From positions 39,556,396 through 39,620,395 of the forward strand of contig NC_083603.1 of assembly GCF_029168945.1 (NCBI RefSeq): a DNA stretch of 64,000 nt, read 5' to 3'. The position numbers were made by a program, and so were the translations under genes. This document shows positions 1-10,620 of this stretch, piece by piece. The notes under the pieces are model-generated. The model was not told where the DNA came from and did no database searches. It was given only the letters and a program-made list of their open reading frames with translations. The DNA comes from Cannabis sativa (lineage: Eukaryota; Streptophyta; Magnoliopsida; Rosales; Cannabaceae). Each line of letters starts with the position of its first letter. Within the stretch, counting starts at the first letter, position 1.

Positions 1-2810
1 GCTAGACTCGGACTCGGACCCAAACTAGAACCCAGACCAGGATGAGAACCAAGGACTTAGACCCAGAACTTAATCCAGACTCAGATCCTGAATGGAACTT
101 GGGACGCGAACCCACACCTGGAGCTTGATCTGGACCTAGACTGAAATTCGGACCCGAACCCAAACTTAGACCAGGACTGGAACTCCGACCCGAACTCAAA
201 CCCAAACTCGAACTCAGAATCGCAAATGGAACTAAACCCAAATAGGACTATTACCAAGACCAGGACCTAAACCCAAACCCGAACCCAGATAAAAACCAAG
301 ACAAAGACCTAAACCCGAACTGAGACTAGGACTCGAACCCGAACTAGACCGGGACCCAAACCCACACAATAACCGGGACTTGGACCCAGAATCAGGATAG
401 GGACCAGGGAAATAGAACTAGGATCGGGACCTAGTACCCGACCCATGCCCGAACTTGAACCTAGGACCCAGCTCAAGACACGGCACTACCAGACTCCGAC
501 CCGAGATTGGGATCCGGATCTAGACCAAGGGCTTGGACAAAACCCGTAGTCGATGTCTGGATATGGGACCCCTACCCAGACCGGAACAGAGGCCCCGACC
601 TGGACCTAAATCTGTGACCTGATCCCAAACACAGACTTGGACCTAGATAGGGATCCGGATACGATCCTGGACTCGAACCAAGACCCAGAATGTGATCGAA
701 ATGCTGGACCTAAATCTAGACCGAGATCCTGACCCAGACCCTAACTTGGACCCGCACTCGGGACCCCAACTTGGACCTAGACCCGAACCTAGACCTAGAT
801 CGGGGTCTAGACCTGGACAAAAACCCGGACACAGACTCAGACTCGAACTCAAACCCACACCTAGAATCATACCCAAAGCTAGACCTGGAACCAGACCCAA
901 ACTCGAACCCAGACTAGGATCAGAACAAAGGACTTAGACCACAAACTGAATCCACACTCAGATCGGGATTGGAACTTGGGACTCGGACCCAACCTAGACC
1001 AAGACCCAGGACACGAACCCACACCCGGTGCCTAATCTGGACCTAGACTTAAATCCGGACCCGAACCCAAACTCAGAACAAGACTCGAACTCCGACCCGA
1101 ACTCAAACCCAAACTCGAACACAAAATCGCAAATGGAACTATAATCGAACTAGGACCAGGACCAGTACAAAGACCTAAACAAAAACCCGAACCCATATCA
1201 AAACCTAGACAGAGACCTAAACCCGAACCGAGACTAGGACTCGAACCCGAACATAGACCGGGACCCAAACCAACACAATAACCTGGACCTGGACCCAGAA
1301 TCAGTATAGGGACCTGTGAAACAGAACTAGGACCGTGACCTAGTACCCGACCCAGACCCTAACTTGAAACTAGGACCCAGCTCGTGACCCGGCACCAGAA
1401 ACGGAACGAGACAAGGAGCCGAGATTGGGATCCGGATTTGGACCCAGGGCTTGGACAAAACCCGTAGTCAGTGTCTGGATTTGGGACCCAGCCCTGGACC
1501 CAAAATTGGAACCAAAACTTGAAGTTGACCGGGACTGGAACTAAGACTTGGAATTATAACTGAAATTGGACTTAGATCCAAAATTGTAGCAGGACCAAGA
1601 CCAGGACTCCAAATAAGACCTAGACGCGAATTAGGAGACGGACCTGGATCCCAACCCAAACCTGGACTTAGGACCCGAACCCGAACCTAAACTCAGACCC
1701 AAACATGGAACGAGACTAGGGACACAGAACCAGGGTTGGGACCTAGAACCGCACCCCAGTCTCTATCCCGAACCCAAACTCAGAAATGGGACATAGGACC
1801 TGAACCATAACCAGACAGAGACCCGTGACAGTTATATAGATCTTGACTCGCGATTCGGGTAACGGGGCCTTGAACATATCAATAGTCGATGTCTAGATTT
1901 GGGACTTAGACTAGGACAAGAACCCAAACGAAGAACCAAACCCGAACCCAAACCTAGACCTGGGACCCAAAATTAGAACCTGAACAAGAATCGCCGAACC
2001 AGGACCCTAGAACAAGACTAGGACCGTGACCAAGACCCGGACCCACACTTAGAAACGAACACAGACCTAGCCTCAGACCAAAACTGACACTGGAACTCGG
2101 GCCCGGACATGCTCGTGTACCCAGACCAGAACTAAGACCCAAACCTGGACCTAAATCTAGGACCTAATCCCAAACATAGACTTGGACCTAGATAGGGATC
2201 CGGATACGAACCTAGACTTGGACCAAGACCCAGAATGAGATCAAAATGCTGGACCTAGATCTGGACCGAGATCCTTACCCAGACCCAAACTTGGACCCGC
2301 ACTCGGGACCCCAAGTTGGACCTAGACCCGAACCTAGACCCTGATAAGGTCTAGACATGGACATAAACCCGGACACAAACTCAGACCCGAAATCAAACCC
2401 ACACCTCGAATAAGACCCAAAGGTAGACCCGGACCCGAACCCGAACTCGAACCCTGACTAGGATCAGAACCAAGGACTTAGACCCAGAAATTAATCCTGA
2501 CTCAGATCGGGAATGGAACTTGGGACTCAGACCCAACCTAGACCATGACCTAGGATGCGAACCCACACCAGGAGCCTGATTTGGACCTAGACTAAAATCC
2601 TGACCCGAACCCAAACTCAGAACAGGACTCGAACTATGACCCCAACTCAAACCCAAACTCGAACTCAGAATCGCAAATGGAACTAGAACCGAACTAGGAC
2701 TAGGACCAGGACAATAAACTAAACCCAAACCCGCGCCCAGATCAAAATCGAGACAGAGACTTAAACCTGAACCGACATTAGGACTCGAACCCGAACGTAG
2801 ACCGGGACCC
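1..2810 (-). repeat. Hexamer-based satellite, block 1 (C/A-rich on +)
   Basis: The block is a continuous degenerate 6-bp repeat; on the minus strand it reads as GGTCTA, GGGTCC, GGTTCG and GAGTCC variants. Higher-order anchors are present, for example the reverse form of the GACACCGACTAC-type anchor near 1880. It ends abruptly at 2810 inside the retrotransposon pol frame. The whole block recurs at 60906-63706 at an offset of 60905 at its start and 60896 at its end, differing mainly in small clusters. The predicted reading frames of 60-90 codons here have dipeptide-periodic translations and are not considered genes. Confidence 0.95.
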
Positions 2811-5225
2811 AATTTAGAACGCCTTTGTGTTGGAAATCTCTCTTTCCTCATGTGTAACCATACCCAATCACCTGGTTCAAAAACTTGCTTGTGACGACCC
2901 TTGTTAGCCTGCTTAAGGTATTGTTCAGTCCTCCTTTCTATGTTGAGTCGGGCCCTCTCATGGAATTTCTTCACAAATTCTGCCTTCTTCTCGCCATCTA
3001 AATTCAAATGCTCAGAAACAGGTAAAGGTGATAAATCCAAAGGAGTTAGAGGATTAAAACCATACACAATTTCAAATGGTGAAAATTTAGTAGCAGAATG
3101 CATTGCACGATTATAGGCAAACTCAACATGTGGCAAACAATCTTCCCAAGTCTTAATGTTTTTACTTATGATTGCCCTGAACAAGGTGGATAGGGTCCTA
3201 TTAACTACTTCTGTTTGACCATCTGTTTGAGGGTGACAAGTAGTAGAAAATAACAATTTTGTCCCAAGTTTTCCCCACAATGTTTTCCAAAAGTAACTTA
3301 GGAACTTAGCATCCCTATCTGATAGAATTGTTCTAGGCATACCATGTAATCTCACAATTTCCCTAAAGAACAAATCTGCAACATTAGATGCATCATCAGT
3401 TTTATGACAAGGGATAAAATGAGCCATTTTAGAAAATCGGTCTACTACCACAAAGATTGAATCCCTCCCACGCTTACTTCTTGGTAGACCTAACACAAAA
3501 TCCATAGAAATGTCAACCCATGGTGAACTAGGGATAGGTAGGGGTGTGTAAAGGCCATTTGGCTGCACTCTTGATTTAGCTTGCCTACAAGTGACACACC
3601 TACCACAAATTCGCTCAACGTCCCGTTTCATATGGGGCCAAAAGAAATGCTCTTGCAACATAGCTAGAGTTTTAGCAACTCCAAAATGTCCCATCAACCC
3701 TCCCGCGTGGGACTCTCTAACAAGCAAATCTCTCACAGAACAATTAGGCACACACAATCTATGTTCCCTAAATAGAAAATCCTCATGCCTATAAAACTTT
3801 CCTTCAGCAGTCTTTTCACAAAGAGCATAAATTTCCCCAAAATCATGGTCAGCAGAATACAACTCTTTTATATGTTCAAACCCAAGCAATTTAGCATCAA
3901 GAGTAGAGATTAGAGCATACCTGCGAGAAAGGGCATCAGCAACCACATTCTCCTTACCTTGTTTATACCGAATGACATAAGGAAAGGTCTCAATGAACTC
4001 AACCCATCGTGCATGTCTCTTGTTGAGTTTGTGTTGGCTTTTCAAATGTTTCAAGGATTCATGATCCGTGCGAATCACAAACTCCTTTGGCCACAAATAG
4101 TGCTGCCATGTTTCTAAGGCACGCACTAGTGCGTACAATTCTTTGTCATAAGTGGGGTAATTGAGGGCAGCCCCACTTAGCTTTTCACTAAAGTATGCAA
4201 GCGGTCTCCCATCCTGCATAAGAACAGCGCCAATACCAAGCCCAGAAGCATCACATTCAATTTCAAAAGTGTTAGAAAAGTTAGGCAAAGCAAGTAAAGG
4301 AGCATGCGTAAGCTTGTATTTCAGCAGCTGAAATGCCTCCTCTTGAGCTTCACCCCATTTGAATGACACATTTTTTTTTATTACTTCTGTAAGTGGAGCG
4401 GCAATTGTGCTAAAATTTTGCACAAACCTCCTGTAGAAGCTAGCAAGTCCATGAAAACTTCTAACATTACCTATCGATGTAGGGGTCGGCCACTCTTGGA
4501 TGGCTTTGATCTTTTCCTCATCTACCTGAATACCTGTAGCACTTACAACAAAACCTAGGAATACAAGCTTATCGGTGCAGAATGTACACTTGCTAAGGTT
4601 AGCGTATAAACTTTGTTTCCTAAGGACTTCCAAAACAGATTGCAAATGCAACACATGGTCATGCAAATTCTTACTGTAAATAAGAATATCATCAAAATAC
4701 ACAACCACAAATTTGGCAATGAAAGCACGCAATACATGATTCATTAAGCGCATGAAAGTACTAGGTGCATTAGTTAATCCAAAAGGCATGACTAACCACT
4801 CATACAAACCATGTTTAGTTTTAAAAGCAGTTTTCCATTCATCCCCTTCTTTCATACGTATCTGATGATACCCACTTTTGAGATCAATTTTTGAAAACAC
4901 ACAAGAACCATGCAATTCATCTAGCATGTCATCTAAACGAGGAATGGGATGTCGATACTTTACCGTTATATTGTTGATGGCTCGACAGTCAACACACATC
5001 CTCCATGTTCCATCCTTCTTTGGAACTAGAATCACTGGAACAGCGCAAGGACTCATGCTTTCTCTCACATGTCCTTTCTCCATCAATTCTTCAATTTGCC
5101 TTTGCAATTCCTTTGTTTCATCAGGATTGCTTCTGTAGGCTGGTCGGTTTGGGATGGAAGCACCTGGAACAAAATCAATTTGATGTTCTATTCCTCTAAT
5201 AGGTGGTAACCCATGTGGTACTGCT
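2811..5225 (-). pseudogene. pol fragment: reverse transcriptase, RNase H and integrase
   Basis: This part of pol would copy element RNA into DNA and insert it into chromosomes. Numbering from the frame beginning at 5107, the RT active site YFDD lies at residues 137-140 (4699-4688). RNase H follows with acidic residues D286, E323, D348 and D391. The integrase has a zinc-binding H467/H474 and C504/C507 module and a catalytic triad D536, D597, E633, with the D35E spacing usual for integrases. All key residues are present. The frame is open upstream of 5107 to about 5225, where frameshifts separate it from protease. Downstream, the region after GDWVW (residues 746-750) stops matching pol at residue 766 (2810), and the frame runs on into satellite to 2393. 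About 80 residues expected between this point and the C-terminal end are absent, and no chromodomain is seen. Confidence 0.92.
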
Positions 5226-5957
5226 CGGGAAATACATCATCGAATTCTGCAAAAGAGACACAATGGTACTTGGCAGCGAAGAATCAAGTTGGTTAGCATT
5301 TAAAAGAGCCTCCTTATACACTAGTAAAATCATGGGCTGTTTTGTGCACAATGCTCTCTTAATCTCACTTTTGTTTGCATAAAAGTGTTGTTTTCTCTCA
5401 CTTGATTCCACACTTTTCTCTCTTTTTCTCTCATTCTGTTTCCTCTCACTCATCTTTCCACTCTCTTTTTGCTCACTCAGTTTCTTTTTGTCACTCAATT
5501 TTTGCAACCTCGCTTGATCTTCATAAACTTGTTTTGGTGTCAAAGGCGCTAGAGTGATTGCCCGCTGACGGAAAGTAAATGAGTACTTGTTGGTGAAGCC
5601 ATCATGTTGTACTCGTCGATCAAATTGCCAAGGCCTTCCTAGAAGGAGGTGTCCAGCTTGCATTGGAACGACGTCACACAGCACCTCATCTTCATACTTG
5701 CCAATGCGAAATGAAACAAGTACTTGTTTTGTAACCTTCACTTCACCACTATCATTCAACCATTGCAACTTGTATGGACAAGGATGCTTAAGCGTTGTAA
5801 GTCCAAGCTTGTTAACCATAGAAGCACTTGCAACGTTAGTACAACTACCTCCATCAATAATGACACTACATACCTTGTCCCTCACATGACATCGAGTGTG
5901 AAAGATGTTCTCCCGCTGCACTTCTTCTGCCTCTTCTTTTGCTTGCAAATTCAGGAC
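5196..5957 (-). pseudogene. Retrotransposon aspartic protease and linker
   Basis: The segment is in the same frame as gag and directly follows its TGA at 5960-5958, so gag and protease were probably one reading frame. The first usable start is a TTG at 5948, which I do not regard as a true start. The protease active-site loop is IIDGGSCTN (DGG at residues 32-34 from 5948), a variant of the D-S/T-G motif seen in many plant Ty3/gypsy elements. It is followed by a flap-like region and then a very charged Lys/Glu/Ser linker (about residues 145-190). That linker appears on the + strand as a C/T-rich stretch near 5390-5510. The frame is lost near 5215-5245 by two small shifts relative to the RT frame. 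Confidence 0.8.
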
Positions 5958-7147
5958 TCACCTTGTAACTAGTGCAAGCATCTCTCCAGATTCTGGGCCA
6001 TATTCATTGTCAGAAGCATCTTCCAATGGTGGCATGTCAGCAAGATCATCTTCACCTTCAGAATCTATTTCTCCACTTTCCCGAATCACCATAACTCTTT
6101 GGTTTGGACACTGGCTGGCTATATGTCCCCACCCCTGGCATTTGAAACACCTTATCTCACTAGAATGAGACTTAGTTTGAGTTGTTTTACCTTGAGGTGG
6201 CGTGGCTGTAGTGGATGGTTTTGGTGTAGATGATGAATTGGGTTGGTCATCCTTCTTTGGATAGTTCGACCTCCAAGGTGTTGTACTTGGCTTGTGTGTG
6301 CTCGGCCTTGATCTCGAACTTGAACTACCCTTCTTGAGTTGTCTCTCAACTTTGATTGCCATGTGAACCAAATCTTCTAACTCCACATAATGGTGTAGCT
6401 CGATTGGGTCAGCAATCTCTCGGTTCAACCCATTTAAAAACCTCGCCATTGTTGCCTCCCGATCCTCTTCAACATTGGCTCTAATCATAGCCATCTCCAT
6501 CTCCTTGTAATACTCATCAACACTTCTGTAGCCTTGACGAAGGCCTTGCAACTTAAGATAGAGATCACGATAATAATGAGGTGGTACAAACCGTCGCCTC
6601 ATTACCCTCTTCATTGCCTCCCATGTTTCAATAGGGCAATCTCCACTCCGTCTCCTGTTAGTGCACAACTGATCCCACCAAACAATAGCATAATCAGTAA
6701 ACTCAATGGCAGCAAGTTTTACCTTCTTCATGTCTGAATAGTTGTGACAATCAAAGACTAACTCCATTTTCTTCTCCCACTCTAGGTATGCTTCAGGATC
6801 ACTCTTCCCTTGAAAGGCTGGGATTCTCATCTTTATATTCCCCAAATAATTGTCTACTTGGTTCCTATCTTCTCTATTCCCACCATACCTCCTATTGTAC
6901 CCGTCGACATCCTATCAACCTCTTCATCAGAAACTACTCCTTCGAAATCTCCTTCATTTTCATTCCCCCTTTGGTGTACTCTTCTCCCCCTTGGTCTCCG
7001 TTGTGCTCCTTCTTCCACCCTATTCAACCGCTCATGTATTTGCTCACACTCCTCCCTCAACAATCTCCTCATCTCCCCCATAATGGCTTGAAGTTGTAGA
7101 TTTGGAACTGTAGGTTGTGGATTGTTATTACCCGAGTTTTGTGACAT
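5958..7147 (-). pseudogene. Retrotransposon gag with frameshift
   Basis: Gag would form the cytoplasmic particle that packages element RNA. The ATG at 7147 begins a frame that runs to a stop at 6856-6854; the homologous gag continues in another frame from about 6915 to the TGA at 5960-5958. A small indel near 6890-6915 explains the switch. The downstream part holds a capsid-like core (YLEWEKKME, then WWDQL and RRRFVPPHYYRDLY) and one zinc knuckle CX2CX4HX4C (residues 233-246 from 6845, CFKC through SQC). A Ser/Thr/Pro-rich linker precedes the knuckle. The apparent start at 6845 is TTG and not a real start. The terminal TGA could have come from CGA by a single C-to-T change. Confidence 0.85.
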
Positions 7148-7809
7148 GATTAAAAATTCTGCAAAACAATAAAGTTAGACAAGTATAGAAAGGTCCTCAC
7201 TACACTCCCTCACGTGTTTCACTCAAAGAAAAGTGGTCACTCAAAGTCACTCGTGTTTCACTCAATGATGGCTTTTACCCTCAAATAAGCTCACACCTCT
7301 GCCTTTTTCCACTCTTTATCTTCTTTAAGCTCTTTCAAAACTAGTGAAATGGAGGTTCAAGCAGTCAATTCTACCCAATAAAGCAAACGAAAACCGATGA
7401 AAAAGTGGCGAAAAGTGGTGATTTTTTTTTTTTTTTGGTGATTTTTTTTTTTTTTTGAAAACCAAAAGCCAACCTGAATTCAAGTACGAATTAATACCAA
7501 AATGCTTCAATAACAATTCCAAAACTTTTTGACACTAGAGTAAACAATGGGAACAAGGGAAAACAAATGAGTTTAAATGAAGACAGATTAGGACTTAGCA
7601 ATATCAAACAGATTCGAATTTCAAGGAATAATTAAAAGATTGAACAAGGAAACGAGTGTGACAAAGAAATTAACAACAATGGTTACGGATTTTAAGAAAG
7701 AGAACAAGAACAAGACTAACAACAAGGAACACGAATAGAGTTTTTTTTTTTTTTGAAATATTGAGACACTAAAAGAATAAAAAGGATAAGCCAAACCGGA
7801 TGAACCTTT
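7148..7809 (-). other. Untranslated leader of the gypsy element
   Basis: The stretch lies between the primer site and the gag ATG, where LTR retrotransposons carry an untranslated leader with packaging signals. It is A/T-rich, with two 15-base T runs on + at 7422-7436 and 7442-7456 that form a short tandem duplication, and a third run at 7741-7754. The short frames here overlap one another and resemble nothing I recognise. No gene is seen. Confidence 0.7.
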
Positions 7810-7821
7810 GCTCTGATACCA
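7810..7821 (-). promoter_or_regulatory. Primer binding site for initiator tRNA-Met
   Basis: The minus strand reads TGGTATCAGAGC, the classic complement of the 3' end of plant initiator tRNA-Met. It begins two bases after the inner end of the LTR (7824), the normal spacing. It fixes the element's orientation and the LTR boundary. Confidence 0.9.
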
Positions 7822-7823
7822 AC

Positions 7824-8326
7824 TGATACGAACCACACCAACTTGTGATGAAACCCGACACCAAATATGGAACAGCCACCAAGAACAAACGATGTTGGAA
7901 TGGAACCTCGACCCAATGCTTAGCGAAGCACGAACCTTGGTATAAGGAAGATGCCACAAACGGGGATGGAAATCCGTTTGATAAGTCAAGTTGAACGCCA
8001 CAAGGATACCTCCTTGATAAGTTCACAAGTTTCTTCAAGAACTCTAGAAGATAAAACTCACAATTTGCATATATGATAATCTGGTTTTTACAATGGAAAG
8101 GTAGTCCCTTTTATAGGACGAAAATGACACCTACAAGACCTTTGGACTTCAACATTAACACACCTAAGACCTTTGGTCTTTCCAATAAAAGCATACTAAA
8201 TAAGACTCTTGGTCTTCATAATGAAAGCTCCATAAAGAAGACCTTTTGACTCCACTCTTGTAACTCCCACACAAAAGAACTTGTAACTTCCATTCTTGTA
8301 AGTCCCACACAAAAGAACTTGACACA
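7824..8326 (-). repeat. LTR of the gypsy element (outer end approximate)
   Basis: The inner end is set by the primer site: the + strand begins TGATACGAACC at 7824, that is, the LTR ends in CA on the minus strand. The outer end is less certain; TGTGTCAAG on the minus strand at 8326 is the best TG start, giving about 503 bp. Inside is a minus-strand TATA box (8116-8108) and two copies of a short motif on + (8259-8285 and 8295-8321, period about 36 bp). The LTR is flanked by primer site and gag on one side and the end of a polyprotein on the other, so it serves as both 5' and 3' LTR. No second LTR lies in the window. Confidence 0.7.
8108..8116 (-). promoter_or_regulatory. Putative LTR TATA box
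   Basis: The minus strand reads CTATAAAAG in the central part of the LTR, upstream of the leader, as expected for the retrotransposon promoter. No start site can be shown from sequence alone. Confidence 0.5.
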
Positions 8327-8346
8327 TATAAATGAAGCTTCAAAAT

Positions 8347-8530
8347 TCAGTCCACTTTGATGAGTATGACCAATCTTTGTTCTCCTTCCGTGTTGACCAC
8401 GGTCTCTTCTTGATTTAAGACTTTGTGTACTAGGCTGTTAAGCTCTTCCTTGAATCTCTTAGCTCGTGCCCTAGTCACTGGACCCACTGGAATTGGACTT
8501 GATACTTGGTCCCTGATGTCCTCATCAGCA
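8347..8530 (-). pseudogene. C-terminal end of a gypsy polyprotein
   Basis: The minus-strand frame emerges from satellite near 8530 and ends at a TGA (8349-8347) about 20 bp before the LTR. It contains GPVTRARAKRFKEELNSLV, a Lys/Arg-rich tail characteristic of plant Ty3/gypsy polyprotein C-termini just before the 3' LTR. It is therefore the natural end of pol, cut off from the integrase part by the satellite. The satellite on its upstream side happens to be in frame, so the apparent ORF starts in satellite at 8631. The stretch of about 80 residues that normally joins integrase to this tail is missing from both sides. Confidence 0.75.
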
Positions 8531-9989
8531 GGGTCCCAAACCCAGACACAGACTACGGGTTTTATCCAAGCCGTGGGTCCAAATCTGGATACCAATCTCA
8601 GGTCCCAGTCTGGTTCCATTTCTGGTGTCAACTCACGTGCTGGGTCCTATGTTCAAGTTCGACTCTGGGTCGTGTACTAGGACCCGGTCCTAGTTATGTT
8701 TCCCAAGTCCCTATCCTTATTCTGGGTCCAAGTCCCAGTTATTCTGTGGGTTTAGGTCCCGGTCTAGGTTCGGTTTAGAGTCCTAGTCTCGGTTCGGGTT
8801 TACATCTCTGTCTAGGTTTTGATCTGGGTTCGGTTTTGGGTTTAGGTCCTGGTCCTGGTCTAAGTTAAGTTCTAGTTCCATTTGCGATTCTGAGTTCGAG
8901 TTTGGGTTTGAGTTCGGGTCGGAGTTCGAGTCCTGGTCTGAGTTTGGGTTTGGGTCCGAATTTCAGTCTAGGTCCAGATCAGGCTCCGGGTGTGGATTTG
9001 CGTCCTGGGTCTTGGTCAAGGGTTGGTCCAAGTCCCATGTTCCAATCCCGATCTGAGTCTAGATTCAGTTTTAGGTATAAGTCCTTGATTCTGATCCTAG
9101 ATAGGGTTCGACTTTGGGTCCGGGTCCGGGTCTAGGTTTGGGTCTGATTCTACGTGTGGGTTTGAGATCGGGTCCAAGTCTTTGTCCGGGTTTTGTGTCC
9201 AGGTCTGGACCCCGATCTGGGTCTAGGTTCGGGTCCAGGTCCAACTTGGGGTCTCGAGTGCTTGTCAAAGTTTGGGTCTGGGTCAAGATCTAGGTCTAGA
9301 TCCAAGTCAACCATTTCGATCCCCGTCTGGGTCTTGGTCCGAGTCCAGGTTCTTATCCAGATACCTATCTAGGTCCAAGTCTGTGTTTGGGATCGAGTCC
9401 CACATTTAGGTCCAGGACCGGGTCTCAGTTCCGCTCTACGTACACGACCGTGTCTTGGCCCGAGTTCCACTCTCAGTTTGGGTCTGAGGTTAGGTCTGTG
9501 TTTGGTTCTACGTCGGGGTCCGGGTCTGGGTCACAGTCCTAGTCTTGTTCAAGTGTATTTGTTGGGTGATTCTTATTCAGGTTCTAATTTTAGGTCCCAA
9601 GTCTACGTCTGGGTTCGGGTTTGGTTCTTAGTCTTGGTTTTGGTCCTAATCTAAGTCCCAAATCTAGACACCGACTACTAGTCTGTTCCAGGCCCCTTTA
9701 CCCGAATACCAATATCTAGATCATTGTCACGGGTCTCGGTCTAGTTCTGGTTCACGTCCCAGGTCCCATTTCTGAGTTTGGGTTCGGGATCAAGAATGTG
9801 GTGCGATTCTAGGTCATGACCCTGGTTCTGTTTCCCTAGTCTGATTCCATGATTGGGTGTAATTTTAGGTTCGGGTTCGGGTCCCGAGTCCAGGTTTGGG
9901 TGGGGATCCGGGTCTGTCTCCCAATTCGGGTCTAGGTCTGATTTGGAGTCCGAGTCCTGGTCTGGTTACGGGTCTGTCTCCCAATTCAT

Positions 9990-10620
9990 TTATGATTCCA
10001 AGTCCAAGTCCTAGTTCCAGTCCCAGTCAACTTCCGGTTTTGGTTCCAATTTTGGGTTACACGGTACGGGTTCTTGTCCACTTTTGGGTTTGGGACTGGG
10101 TTAAGGTCCGGGTGTTGTTTCGGGTCCTCGTTGGGGTTCAGGTCCAGGGCTGGGTCATAAATCCAGACACTGACTACCGATTTTGTCCAAGCCCGGGATC
10201 CAGATCCGAAACCCAATCTCGGGTACTATTGTGGTTCCATTTCTGGTGCTGGGTCACGAGCTGGGTCCTAGGTTCAAGTTCGGGTCTGGATCTAGGTCCA
10301 ATTTCAGTTATGATTCCAAGTCCAAGTCCTAGTTCCAGTCCCGGTCAACTTCCGGTTTTGGTTGTAATTTTGGGTCACACGGTACGGGTTCTTGTCCACT
10401 TTTGTGTTTGGGACTGGGTTTAGGTCCGGTTGTGGTTTCGGGTCCTCGTTGGGGTTCAGGTCTAGGGCTGGGTCATAAATCAAGACACTGACTACCGGTT
10501 TTGTCCAAGCACGGGATCAAGATCCGAAACCCAATCTCGGGTACTAGTGTGGTTCCATTTCTGGTGCTGGGTCATGAGCTGGGTCCTAGGTTGAAGTTTT
10601 GTTCTGGGTCAGGTACTAGG
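9990..10620 (+). repeat. Tandem duplication of about 314 bp within satellite
   Basis: Two adjacent near-identical copies start at about 9995 and 10310 at ATGATTCCAAGTCC and run through the TCATAAATC...AGACACTGACTACC anchor. The duplication is absent from the related block near 32.2-32.7 kb, where the alignment offset changes from 22318 to 22004. It therefore arose after the blocks separated. Confidence 0.75.

Larger units (their letters stand above)
2811..8530 (-). mobile_element. Ty3/gypsy LTR retrotransposon, decayed, one LTR, pol split by satellite
   Basis: On the minus strand the order is: end of a polyprotein (8530-8347), one LTR (about 8326-7824), tRNA-Met primer site (7821-7810), untranslated leader, gag (7147-5958), protease (5957-5196), then RT, RNase H and integrase (about 5225-2811). 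This gag-pro-RT-RH-IN order with integrase last is that of Ty3/gypsy (Metaviridae); I did not assign a clade. The frame is broken by a frameshift in gag, a TGA between gag and protease, and frameshifts between protease and RT, so the copy cannot encode a full polyprotein. Neither outer boundary is an LTR terminus with a target-site duplication; both are junctions with satellite inside pol. The satellite is C/A-rich to the left and G/T-rich to the right, so this is not a simple insertion into a uniform array. Confidence 0.9.

Noticed and set aside
2393..2809. Satellite-encoded C-terminus of the pol reading frame
   Set aside because: It is only read-through past the junction; similarity to retrotransposon pol ends at 2810.
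5375..7099. Small plus-strand frames over the gypsy element
   Set aside because: They are antisense shadows of gag, protease and RT.
2811..8530. Simple insertion of a gypsy element into satellite
   Set aside because: The satellite borders lie inside pol, not at LTR ends. There is no target-site duplication, and the satellite has opposite orientation on the two sides.
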